From the NCBI GenBank assembly GCA_025934475.1, contig JAICXZ010000141.1:1-7468 (forward strand): DNA of 7,468 bases, in the 5' to 3' direction. Below are positions 1 through 6,586 of this stretch, one piece after another. The notes below the pieces were generated by a model that had not been told where the DNA came from, did not search any database, and was given only the letters and a program-made list of their open reading frames with translations. The DNA is from Mucilaginibacter sp. GTDB lineage: Bacteria; Bacteroidota; Bacteroidia; Sphingobacteriales; Sphingobacteriaceae. How positions within the stretch are numbered: position 1 is the first letter of the stretch; every line of letters begins with the position of its first letter. The position numbers and the translations under genes are program-made.

Positions 1-2229
1 ATAAGGCGAAAACTGGCCATAACCGTGCGGACTATTCGGGAATACTACCAGGTCGTAATCTTTACCCGCGCGTTCCAGGGCTTCTACCACCAGCAGTGTA
101 TTTTGCGGGGGCACGTTGTTATCCATCAGGCCATGAGCCAGCATCAGTTTGCCCTTAAGGTTTTTGGCGTAGTTTTCGTTAGCCTGAGCATCGTAGTTGG
201 AGTTTTCGGCTAAGCCATCGTAGCGTTCGCCCCAGTCATCCTCGTAGTTCCGGTTATCGTGGTTACCCGACTCGGAAATACCCACTTTAAAGAAATCAGG
301 GTAGCGGAACATGGCCGTCGCGGTAGCAAAGCCGCCACCAGAGTGACCCCAGATGCCCACGCGGGTGGTGTCGATATAAGCATACTTCTGCGCCAATTGA
401 CGGATACCGGCAATCTGATCCGGAATAGTGTTCTCGGCCATGTTGCTATAACTCATATCGTGGAAGCTTTTTGAACGAAGCGGGTTGCTTGTTCCTTCAA
501 TTTCTACTACAACAAATCCAAGCTCGCTTAGTGCATTGCAATCGCCGCGGGACGCCGCAAAAGACCAGCTGCCCACACTGCCTCCCTGTGGGCCCGGATA
601 GATGTAATCAATAATTGGGTATTTCTTGTTGGAATCAGCATTAGGTGGAGTAAACAGCACGCCGTAGATATCGGTTTTGCCATCATGAGCCTTTACCGAA
701 AATGAAACCGGCATTCTCCAGCCCGCTGCCTCCAGGCGCGACACATTCGTTTTTTCAAGTGAAATGAGCTCTTTGCCGTTCAAATCACGTAACACGGTAA
801 CTGCCGGAACATCTGGTTGAGAATAAGTGTCGATGATATATTTTTCGTCCGGCGACAAGGAAACATCATGATTGCCTTCTCCTGGTGTAAGATCGGTCAG
901 ATGCTTGCCATCAAACCCAATCCGGCAGAAGTGAGCGAAATAAGGATTTTTCTTATCTGTACCATCTGCCTCGAAATATAGCTCACGTTTTGCCTCGTCT
1001 ACTTTTACCAGACGGGTTACAACCCAATCGCCTTTGGTGATCTGGTTTTTTACTTTGCCTGTTGCAGCGTCGTAGAGGTACAGATGACCCCAGTTATCGC
1101 GCTCCGAAAACCAGATGATCTCATTGGTTTTAGGCAGATAGCGCCAGTTGATACCGCCCCAGCCTGATTCATATTGTGTAGGAACTTTTTCTTCAAATAC
1201 TTCATGCACAGCCCCGGTCTTTGCATTGGCAATACGGAATTTTTCTATCTTATGATCGCGGGAGGTTGAAACAAAGGCGAGTTGTGAACCATCAGGATTC
1301 CAATCCACATCATCAAAAGTGCCGCTGCTGGCGATGTCGTCACTTAGTGTGGCCCGGTGCGGATCCGGCGGAACCTGCAGTTTGATCACTTTAAGATTGT
1401 CAACCTCAATGATCACGCGTTCTATCATCGGGATCACCTTATCGCCGGGTAACGGATATTTCCATTCTTTGAGGGTAGGATGGCCCACATTAGTGGTAAC
1501 CAGGTACATGTTACCAACTTCACGCTGGTCATCTTTAAACGTTGCTATTTTTTTTGAATCAGGTGACCAACGCAATATCGGTCCATCGCCGCTTTTCCAG
1601 CCCGCGTTGTCGGTAGCATAGCCGTAATTCTTGATGCCGTCGGTTGTGAGCTGGGTCGATTTGCCCGTCTTTACATCCCGTACCCAAAGGTTCCAGTCTT
1701 TTAAATAAGCTGCTTTTAAACCGTCAGGAGAAGTCACTTCGAGGCCACTTCCGCCTCTTCGTCTGCCGGTGGAGATACCGCTTTTTGAGCCTTCTGGTTT
1801 CGAATCGTCTTTAGTAACGGTGTAGCTTGATAAGTTGCACTTGTATTGCTGGCCATCAGCTTTGAATATCACTGCCTTCCCATCTGCCGAATAGCCGAAG
1901 CTTGTAAACGGCAGCATTGATGCCTTGTACCGCTTGCCAGTTGCTGAGGATATCCCTGCCGCCAATTTTTCCTGGTCGAATGCCGCTGAACGGGTTTTCT
2001 TGATCGGGTCCACAACAATGAATTCGCTGCCATCAGCAGTTAGTGTACGATACCAGAACTTATCGCCGGGGAGCCATTCGGCCCTGATGGAAGCATGATC
2101 GATATAGGGTTCGGTGCCATAGCTCAGCCTGCTTTCCGCACGCTGATAATCCTGGGTTGTTAAAGTTTGCTGTGCATTGGCGGTCAATACACATGCCAGG
2201 GGAATGGCCGTGAGTAATAGTTTATTCAT
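1..2229 (-). CDS. Secreted S9 family (DPP IV-like) serine peptidase, C-terminus cut by window edge
   Basis: This is a peptidase of family S9, predicted to be exported and to cleave peptides, probably at or after proline or alanine; the exact specificity is unknown. Reading leftward from the ATG at 2229, the frame stays open to base 1, giving 743 residues with no stop. Residues 1-20 form a signal peptide (MNKLLLTAIPLACVLTANA, then QQ). A DPP IV N-terminal beta-propeller follows (roughly 95-480, with repeats such as WSPDSKKIA and WNPDGSQLAF), then an alpha/beta-hydrolase domain from about 535. The catalytic triad is complete: Ser630 in WGHSGGGFA (codon 340-342), Asp703 in HGLMDNNVP (121-123) and His735 in NSPHGYGQF (25-27). 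Family lengths suggest only some tens of residues or fewer are missing. The canonical YEEE amine-binding motif of dipeptidyl peptidases is absent: YATD stands near residue 204. The gene has its own upstream promoter candidate and is probably monocistronic on this side. Confidence 0.95.
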   Translation of the reverse strand, partial: MNKLLLTAIPLACVLTANAQQTLTTQDYQRAESRLSYGTEPYIDHASIRAEWLPGDKFWYRTLTADGSEFIVVDPIKKTRSAAFDQEKLAAGISSATGKRYKASMLPFTSFGYSADGKAVIFKADGQQYKCNLSSYTVTKDDSKPEGSKSGISTGRRRGGSGLEVTSPDGLKAAYLKDWNLWVRDVKTGKSTQLTTDGIKNYGYATDNAGWKSGDGPILRWSPDSKKIATFKDDQREVGNMYLVTTNVGHPTLKEWKYPLPGDKVIPMIERVIIEVDNLKVIKLQVPPDPHRATLSDDIASSGTFDDVDWNPDGSQLAFVSTSRDHKIEKFRIANAKTGAVHEVFEEKVPTQYESGWGGINWRYLPKTNEIIWFSERDNWGHLYLYDAATGKVKNQITKGDWVVTRLVKVDEAKRELYFEADGTDKKNPYFAHFCRIGFDGKHLTDLTPGEGNHDVSLSPDEKYIIDTYSQPDVPAVTVLRDLNGKELISLEKTNVSRLEAAGWRMPVSFSVKAHDGKTDIYGVLFTPPNADSNKKYPIIDYIYPGPQGGSVGSWSFAASRGDCNALSELGFVVVEIEGTSNPLRSKSFHDMSYSNMAENTIPDQIAGIRQLAQKYAYIDTTRVGIWGHSGGGFATATAMFRYPDFFKVGISESGNHDNRNYEDDWGERYDGLAENSNYDAQANENYAKNLKGKLMLAHGLMDNNVPPQNTLLVVEALERAGKDYDLVVFPNSPHGYGQFSPY

Positions 2230-2254
2230 GATGACTCAGTTAATATTGATACCT

Positions 2255-2287
2255 CAAGTATAGCGCAAATTACGGCGGTTTTGCAAA
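2255..2287 (-). promoter_or_regulatory. Candidate Bacteroidota-type promoter for the S9 peptidase
   Basis: On the minus strand a TTTG (2287-2284) is followed after 21 bp by TATACTTG (2262-2255). This matches the Bacteroidota TTTG / TAnnTTTG promoter with one mismatch in the -7 box. The start codon lies about 25 bp downstream, giving a short leader. A second possible -7 box, TAATTTG, overlaps just upstream, so the exact box is uncertain. Confidence 0.4.
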
Positions 2288-2319
2288 TTTCAATATAACT
2301 GTTACAAACTGAGGTAAAT

Positions 2320-2361
2320 AGTAAAGCCGTTTTAGCTGCTTAACCGTGAATAAACGGCCTT
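2320..2361 (-). terminator. Weak intrinsic terminator after the AraC-family gene
   Basis: Immediately after the regulator's stop codon, the minus strand reads GCCGTTT (2358-2352), a 19-nt loop, then AAACGGC (2332-2326) and TTTACTATTT. The flanking AAA and TTT runs extend the stem if one G is bulged. The T-tract is short and the loop large, so efficiency is doubtful. It lies between the regulator and the S9 peptidase promoter, which is where a terminator would be useful. Confidence 0.4.
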
Positions 2362-3345
2362 TTATGAGTTTAACCGCGTAGGAGAAACCCCGAACTTTTT
2401 CTTGAATGCATTGCTGAAATGCTGCACTGAACTATAGCCAAGATCGAAGGCAATTTCGGTTATAGATTTTTGTTTTTCGGCCAGGTTCGTACGGGCCATC
2501 TCGAGGCGGGCTTCAGCCAAATAACCAAATACCGTGGTGCCAAACATCTCTTTAAATCCGCGTTTTAGTTTATACTCATTTATGCCGACTGTTCGTGCTA
2601 ATTGAGGGAGGGCTGGCGGGAATTCAATATGCTGCAGCATATAATCGCGGGCGAATATCAGGCGCTCTTTATCGTAGTCGCTTTTGGCATACGCTGGTTT
2701 GCTGACTAGTAACTTATCATAGGATTCGGCTTGCAGAACCAGGAGCTCAATAGTTTTGGATAGAAAGAACATTTGCTTTAATCGCCCCGCAAAGCTGCAG
2801 TTGATGATGGCGTTGATGCAATTTTGAATGTTGAGATCGATACTCAAATTCTGATATGAAAGTGCTGCCGGAGTACCCTGCAAAATGGCATCAGCAAAGC
2901 GTTTTAAGGTGTCGTTACCGTCCTGCGCAATCCGCAAAAAAGCTTCCTCGGTAAACTGGATCATGAATGACCGCATATACAGATTCTCCACCTGCATTTT
3001 GCCCGACGCCTCTGTCCCAAAAAACATATTGTGCTGGTTGGCGCCAATTTCGAAGCGGTTGTCGAGGCCCTTGCCTATCATCAGCAACTTTCCTTTGAGG
3101 CTAAAATACATGGTCACCATCCGGCGGTTGCCGCTCCACTCCAGCGTAATATGCTCCTTAAACGCCAGGTTGGAGTAGCTGATGCGAATGCCGTTGAAGG
3201 TCCACATCGTTGTTTTGATATCACCGAACGGATAGCTGAGATTGACAATGTCCTCCCTTAACTCCCCGGTATTGAAATCATCAACCCCAAGCGGGTCTTT
3301 GTGTAAAATGCTTTTGTCTTTATTGTTCAGCAGTTCAAATGACAT
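2362..3345 (-). CDS. AraC-family transcriptional regulator, PchR-like type
   Basis: This is a predicted DNA-binding transcription factor of 327 residues. The C-terminal third is a classic AraC double helix-turn-helix. The first HTH is at about 246-266 (LPQLARTVGINEYKLKRGF) and the second at about 294-315 (SITEIAFDLGYSSVQHFSNAF), ending FKKKFGVSPTRL. The NEYKLKRGFKEMFGTTVFGYL segment is typical of PchR-like AraC regulators, named after the pyochelin regulator. The N-terminal ~220 residues would be the ligand-sensing half; I cannot name its effector. No siderophore or TonB receptor gene is nearby, so an iron role is not supported here. The frame is open upstream of 3345 to about 3427, but contains no ATG, GTG or TTG, which fixes the start. 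The gene is divergent from a flavin monooxygenase 118 bp away, which makes that gene its most likely target; a 21-bp-spaced direct repeat just ahead of its start suggests autoregulation. Confidence 0.93.
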   Translation of the reverse strand: MSFELLNNKDKSILHKDPLGVDDFNTGELREDIVNLSYPFGDIKTTMWTFNGIRISYSNLAFKEHITLEWSGNRRMVTMYFSLKGKLLMIGKGLDNRFEIGANQHNMFFGTEASGKMQVENLYMRSFMIQFTEEAFLRIAQDGNDTLKRFADAILQGTPAALSYQNLSIDLNIQNCINAIINCSFAGRLKQMFFLSKTIELLVLQAESYDKLLVSKPAYAKSDYDKERLIFARDYMLQHIEFPPALPQLARTVGINEYKLKRGFKEMFGTTVFGYLAEARLEMARTNLAEKQKSITEIAFDLGYSSVQHFSNAFKKKFGVSPTRLNS

Positions 3346-3348
3346 ATT

Positions 3349-3382
3349 CCGTTTGATGTAAATCGTACTCCGTTTAATGCAA
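3349..3382. repeat. Direct repeat at 21-bp spacing, candidate AraC-type operator
   Basis: CCGTTTGATGTAA (3349-3361) and CCGTTTAATGCAA (3370-3382) match at 11 of 13 positions and start exactly 21 bp apart, two helical turns. Known AraC-family regulators often bind paired direct half-sites with this spacing. The pair sits 4 bp upstream of the regulator's start codon, so binding there would most simply repress the regulator itself. The link to this protein is inferred from position and geometry. Confidence 0.5.
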
Positions 3383-3406
3383 CAGCGCCGGTGCTCTACG
3401 GCCGAG

Positions 3407-3453
3407 ATTTGTGGTGCACAATTTAATTAATGAGATACGATAGCACTACAAAT
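3407..3453. repeat. 11-bp inverted repeat upstream of the monooxygenase, possible operator or leader hairpin
   Basis: ATTTGTGGTGC (3407-3417) is repeated inverted as GCACTACAAAT (3443-3453), with one mismatch in 11 and 25 bp between the arms. The right arm ends 10 bp before the monooxygenase ATG. The single mismatch would be a G-U pair in RNA, so a leader hairpin is also possible if transcription starts upstream of 3407. The left arm contains a smaller dyad, TTGTG-GTG-CACAA (3409-3421). No convincing TAnnTTTG box is visible for the monooxygenase, which would fit an activator-dependent promoter. Confidence 0.45.
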
Positions 3454-3463
3454 TGTTACTAAA

Positions 3464-4666
3464 ATGGAAAATACAAATAAACAAATAATGATAGCCGGTG
3501 GCGGATATGCAGGACTTTGCCTTGCTTTATTTTTGAATAAGTTCGGCATCAAATCAACAGTGTACGAAGCATATGCAGAAATGAAGGACGCCGGGGCAGC
3601 GCTAACCATTGCTCCTAATGGCATGAATGTGCTGTCGCAATTAGGTTTGGATAAGGAAGTGATCAAAGCAGGACAAGTAATTGATTATTACAACTTCAAA
3701 AATCAAAGAGGGAAATTACTGGCCCGTTTGGACCTAAAAGCCGTTGAAAAATTTGGGCAGCCCTTTGTTGTGATCACAAGGTCGGCATTGCACAGGTTAC
3801 TTTATGTGCATGCAATTGCGTCTGGCATCAAGATAATATTTAATAAGAAGCTAAGTGACATCAAACAAGATCCGGGCAGGGTTGCTGCTATTTTTGAAGC
3901 TGGCAGCCATGCTGAAGGATCATTACTTATCGGAGCCGATGGCATACACTCTGCCGTGCGCGGGGTAATCTTTGACGATAAATATAAAGAGGTTTATACC
4001 GGTTTCTATGGCGCTGGCGGTATCGCGCCAAAACAATCCCTGGGAAATGGCATCAACGCATCAGACGATAAAGCAATGACCTTTACCTTTGGTCTGAAGG
4101 GGTTCATGGGCTACAGCCCGATGAACAATCGCGAAATGCTTTGGTGGTGCAATGTTGAAGCAGATGAGCAGGAAGTAAAACAAAAGTTTTCCGGCATGTC
4201 TAATGGAAATCTTAAGAAAATGATCGCCGACGATTATGCTGACTTCGACAAACCTGCACCACAATTGATCGAAAATTCAGATAAGCTGGTAAAGACCATG
4301 ATCTACGATATGCCCGGGATGCCTCAATGGTATAAAGGTCGGGTTTTGCTCATCGGAGACGCCGCCCATGCTGTAAGCCCCACAAGTGGAGTAGGAGCCT
4401 CGCTGGCATTAGAAGATGCGATGATGCTGGGGAAATTATTAAGCGAATATTCCGCTGATGATTATCAAAAGGTGTTCTTCGAATTTCAATCGCTACGGAA
4501 ACCGCGAACAGAAAAAGTGCGCTACGAGGCCAATAAGCGCAATTCAGAGAAGAAGGTACTGACACCGTTCCAGGCCAAAATACGGGATTGGATGATGCTT
4601 GTTTTTCTCCGGTTGTTTGGATTCAAATCGATGGACTGGCAATATAATTACAAGATAGACCTATAA
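3464..4666 (+). CDS. FAD-dependent monooxygenase, class A (PF01494-type)
   Basis: This is a predicted cytoplasmic flavoprotein hydroxylase that would use NAD(P)H and oxygen to oxidise an organic, possibly aromatic, substrate; the substrate is not identifiable. The 400-residue length is normal for the family. All three signature motifs are present: the Rossmann GGGYAGLCLA (12-21) with the ribose-binding acid in VYEA (Glu35), the GADGIHSAVR 'DG' motif (157-166), and the second FAD motif GDAAHAVSPTSGVGASLALEDA (298-319). The segment AGAALTIAPNGMNVLSQLGL near residue 43 resembles salicylate-hydroxylase-like members more than TetX. The frame closes at TGA 3431-3433 and the ATG at 3464 is the first start after it. 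It is transcribed away from an AraC-family regulator, which is its likely controller, and ends at a strong terminator shared with the convergent VOC gene. Confidence 0.93.
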   Translation: MENTNKQIMIAGGGYAGLCLALFLNKFGIKSTVYEAYAEMKDAGAALTIAPNGMNVLSQLGLDKEVIKAGQVIDYYNFKNQRGKLLARLDLKAVEKFGQPFVVITRSALHRLLYVHAIASGIKIIFNKKLSDIKQDPGRVAAIFEAGSHAEGSLLIGADGIHSAVRGVIFDDKYKEVYTGFYGAGGIAPKQSLGNGINASDDKAMTFTFGLKGFMGYSPMNNREMLWWCNVEADEQEVKQKFSGMSNGNLKKMIADDYADFDKPAPQLIENSDKLVKTMIYDMPGMPQWYKGRVLLIGDAAHAVSPTSGVGASLALEDAMMLGKLLSEYSADDYQKVFFEFQSLRKPRTEKVRYEANKRNSEKKVLTPFQAKIRDWMMLVFLRLFGFKSMDWQYNYKIDL

Positions 4667-4670
4667 AAAT

Positions 4671-4697
4671 AAAGCCCCGAAGGGGCTTTGTTATTTA
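4671..4697. terminator. Bidirectional intrinsic terminator between convergent genes
   Basis: AAAGCCCC (4671-4678), GAA loop, GGGGCTTT (4682-4689): a perfect 8-bp stem. On the plus strand it is followed by GTTATTT and serves the monooxygenase, whose stop is 4 bp upstream. On the minus strand it is followed by TTTATTTTTAT beyond the stem and serves the VOC gene, whose stop is 5 bp away. The minus-strand direction has the better T-tract. Confidence 0.9.
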
Positions 4698-5087
4698 GCG
4701 AGCTTGTATAATCGATATGAAATTTCCCGCGGGGTCCTTGAACCAAGCAATATCCGGTCCATGTCCGTTTCCACGCAGAATACCCTTCTCATCGGTTTTC
4801 ATTTGCTCCATGTCGTATTGCTCAAATTTGATGCCCTTGCCGATGAGTTCGTCGACGGTTTTATCCAGGTTATCAACCGGAAAATTGAGGACCGTGAACG
4901 TTGCGGGCTGGTGATCTTCTTTTGGGTAGATCATAATAGGGTTATTGCCTGGCGTGTGCAATTCCAGGAGATCGATCCCCATGCTTACTGTTTTCGTTTC
5001 CAGGCCCAAGGTATCCTGGTAAAATTTCTTTGCCTTTTCAATATTATCTACCGAAAAGCTGCTGAATGCTTTACTACTGCCTAACAT
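4695..5087 (-). CDS. VOC (glyoxalase/bleomycin-resistance fold) family protein, likely non-metal
   Basis: This is a 130-residue single-chain protein with two beta-alpha-beta-beta-beta halves, about 6-55 and 62-128. Family signatures are AFSSFSVDNIEKAKKFYQDTLGLE near the start and WFKDPAGNFISIIQ at the end. VOC proteins include glyoxalases, dioxygenases and drug-binding resistance proteins; which of these this is cannot be told. By alignment with metal-dependent members, the usual ligand positions appear to be Phe8, Val66 and Ser125 instead of His, His and Glu. A metal-dependent glyoxalase I is therefore unlikely; a binding protein or unknown enzyme is more plausible. The ATG at 5087 lies about 25 bp downstream of a perfect -7 box, so it is probably transcribed alone. 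It converges with the monooxygenase; a functional link between them is possible but unproven. Confidence 0.88.
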   Translation of the reverse strand: MLGSSKAFSSFSVDNIEKAKKFYQDTLGLETKTVSMGIDLLELHTPGNNPIMIYPKEDHQPATFTVLNFPVDNLDKTVDELIGKGIKFEQYDMEQMKTDEKGILRGNGHGPDIAWFKDPAGNFISIIQAR

Positions 5088-5110
5088 AAGTTTATGATTT
5101 GTTGTCTAAA

Positions 5111-5118
5111 CAAAGTTA
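5111..5118 (-). promoter_or_regulatory. -7 promoter element for the VOC gene
   Basis: The minus strand reads TAACTTTG here, a perfect match to the Bacteroidota TAnnTTTG box, 23 bp from the VOC start codon. No well-placed TTTG -33 element is visible; the nearest TTG is 25 bp upstream. The 79-bp gap up to the amylase stop holds no terminator hairpin, so read-through from the amylase gene is also possible. Confidence 0.6.
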
Positions 5119-5166
5119 CCCGGCTTATGTTGGCACGATGCGACAATAGAAGGGGCGTTTAAGACA

Positions 5167-6522
5167 TCAATACTCATATATGGCATAGCCCCACGCGGGC
5201 ATGGTCCAGCCAGTACCCGAAACTGTTATTTTTTTGCCAGCAAATACATTGTAAGGATTGCCGTAAAGCGATTTGTCACTCAGTTTGATCGCCTGTGCTT
5301 TTGGCGAAAGATTCAGGATCACCAGCACCTTTTTGCCGGCTTTTTGCCGGGTGTAAGCGTAAACGGCCTGTTTGTCACCAGCGTCCACTTTGCTGAATGA
5401 CGCATCTGAGGCGAGGGCGATATCATTCTTTCGCAGATTGAGCAAGGTTTTATAGAAGGGCGCCCTGCCGAAATTCTTAAATGTCATCGGGTCACGATCA
5501 AAGAATTTGATGGCCCGCAATACGGGCTCTTCTTGTCCGCTGTAAATCAATGGGATACTGTGGAAATAGGTTTGCGTCAACACGGCGAAAGGGGCATGTG
5601 CCGGGCCCGGGAAGGTACCAAAATCGGCCTTGTTCCAGCTGTTTTCGTCGTGGTTGCTGGTAAAGAATAGTTCAAGACCGTTTTTCGGATACTCTTTGTC
5701 GTACTTGGCCTTAACGCTATCCAGCGCAAATGCCGGGCTCGATCCTTTGGCTACATCGATCATCTTATGGAACATGTCCCATGAGTAAGTAGCGTCGAAA
5801 CCACTGCGATGCAGGTAGTCTTTGTCTCCCTCAGCCAGCATAAACAGGTTGCGGCCCTTTCGCAATTCAGCTATGCATCTTGTCCAGAAACTTTCGGGTA
5901 CATTCCAGGCCACATCGCAGCGGAAACCGTCAATATTGGTATTTACCAGCCAAAATTTCATCGCGTTGATCATGCTATCCTGCATCTCGCGGTTCTTATA
6001 ATCCAGCTGACGGGTATCGTCCCAGCCATAGGGGATAGCGGGCTTACCGTTTTTGTCCTTTACATAAAAATTGGGGTGTTTTTTGATCCAGTAATGATCA
6101 GCGCCGGTATGATTTGGCACCCAGTCAATGATCACCTTCATGCCTTTAGCATGGATGGTTTTCACCAGTTGCCTAAAATCATTGAAATTGCCAAACTCGG
6201 GATTGATAGTCGTGTAGTTGGAGACAGCATAATAACTACCCAGCGAACCCTTTCTATCCACCTTGCTTATCGGGTTAATCGGCATAAACCAGACTGTTTG
6301 AACACCCATTGCTTTCAAGCGATCGAGGCTTTTAGCAAAGGCATTAAATGTGCCCTGCGGTGTGTACTGGCGCACATTTACCTCATAAATATTGCCTTGC
6401 ATGATCCAGCCCGGATGGCCGTCGATCGTTTTTGGTGTTTGTGCAAAGCTTAGCTGTGCCGATAAGCAGGCGAGCAGGATGAGCCCAAAAAGACCACTAT
6501 TTGTTTTTCCCCGAAATAACAT
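5167..6522 (-). CDS. Secreted GH13 alpha-amylase-family glycoside hydrolase
   Basis: This is a predicted exported enzyme acting on alpha-glucans (starch- or maltodextrin-like) through the GH13 retaining mechanism. It has 451 residues. Residues 1-27 form a signal peptide ending LSFA before QTPK; Cys19 is followed by hydrophobic residues and is not a good lipobox. The catalytic (beta/alpha)8 barrel spans about 37-365, and a C-terminal beta domain, about 370-451, ends in WGYAIYEY. The four GH13 regions are visible: DWVPNH (133-138), GFRCDVAW (199-206) with nucleophile Asp203, LAEGDK (229-234) with acid/base Glu231, and NHDEN (290-294) with Asp292. Everything needed for catalysis is present. The exact activity (amylase, maltogenic or oligosaccharide-specific) cannot be fixed. 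No SusC/SusD-type genes flank it, so it is not in a visible starch-utilisation locus. It lies 64 bp downstream of the SRPBCC gene on the same strand and may be partly co-transcribed with it. Confidence 0.95.
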   Translation of the reverse strand: MLFRGKTNSGLFGLILLACLSAQLSFAQTPKTIDGHPGWIMQGNIYEVNVRQYTPQGTFNAFAKSLDRLKAMGVQTVWFMPINPISKVDRKGSLGSYYAVSNYTTINPEFGNFNDFRQLVKTIHAKGMKVIIDWVPNHTGADHYWIKKHPNFYVKDKNGKPAIPYGWDDTRQLDYKNREMQDSMINAMKFWLVNTNIDGFRCDVAWNVPESFWTRCIAELRKGRNLFMLAEGDKDYLHRSGFDATYSWDMFHKMIDVAKGSSPAFALDSVKAKYDKEYPKNGLELFFTSNHDENSWNKADFGTFPGPAHAPFAVLTQTYFHSIPLIYSGQEEPVLRAIKFFDRDPMTFKNFGRAPFYKTLLNLRKNDIALASDASFSKVDAGDKQAVYAYTRQKAGKKVLVILNLSPKAQAIKLSDKSLYGNPYNVFAGKKITVSGTGWTMPAWGYAIYEY

Positions 6523-6548
6523 GTTTTTAGATTTTAAACTAATTTACA

Positions 6549-6563
6549 GTTTTCGGCGAAAAC
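6549..6563. repeat. Perfect 7-bp inverted repeat upstream of the GH13 gene
   Basis: GTTTTCG-G-CGAAAAC is a perfect dyad in the 64-bp gap between the SRPBCC stop (6587) and the GH13 start (6522), about 27 bp upstream of that start. As DNA it could be an operator for the amylase. As RNA it would form only a 6-bp, AT-rich hairpin with a three-base loop and no T-run, so it is a poor terminator. No good TAnnTTTG box was found in this gap; TAAATTAG just downstream of the dyad is the closest. Confidence 0.4.
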
Positions 6564-6586
6564 AATACAGCATTAGCGTAGGGCAA

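Noticed and set aside
1319..1621. 100-codon plus-strand open frame within the S9 peptidase
   Set aside because: It is antisense to a continuous, motif-supported peptidase frame and resembles no family.
3464..4666. Tetracycline-inactivating TetX identity for the monooxygenase
   Set aside because: The FAD motifs are shared by the whole class A family, but TetX-specific segments are not seen; no resistance claim is warranted.
5809..6453. Long open frame (214 codons) on the plus strand inside the GH13 gene
   Set aside because: It is fully antisense to a gene with all GH13 motifs, and its translation shows no recognisable domain; it is a codon-bias shadow.
5167..6522. Lipoprotein anchoring of the GH13 enzyme (Cys19) or of the S9 peptidase (Cys13)
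   Set aside because: Neither cysteine sits in a proper lipobox, and both are followed by more hydrophobic residues and a good type I cleavage site.
6549..6580. Intrinsic terminator after the SRPBCC gene
   Set aside because: The only hairpin is short and AT-rich with no T-tract, so termination there is not supported.
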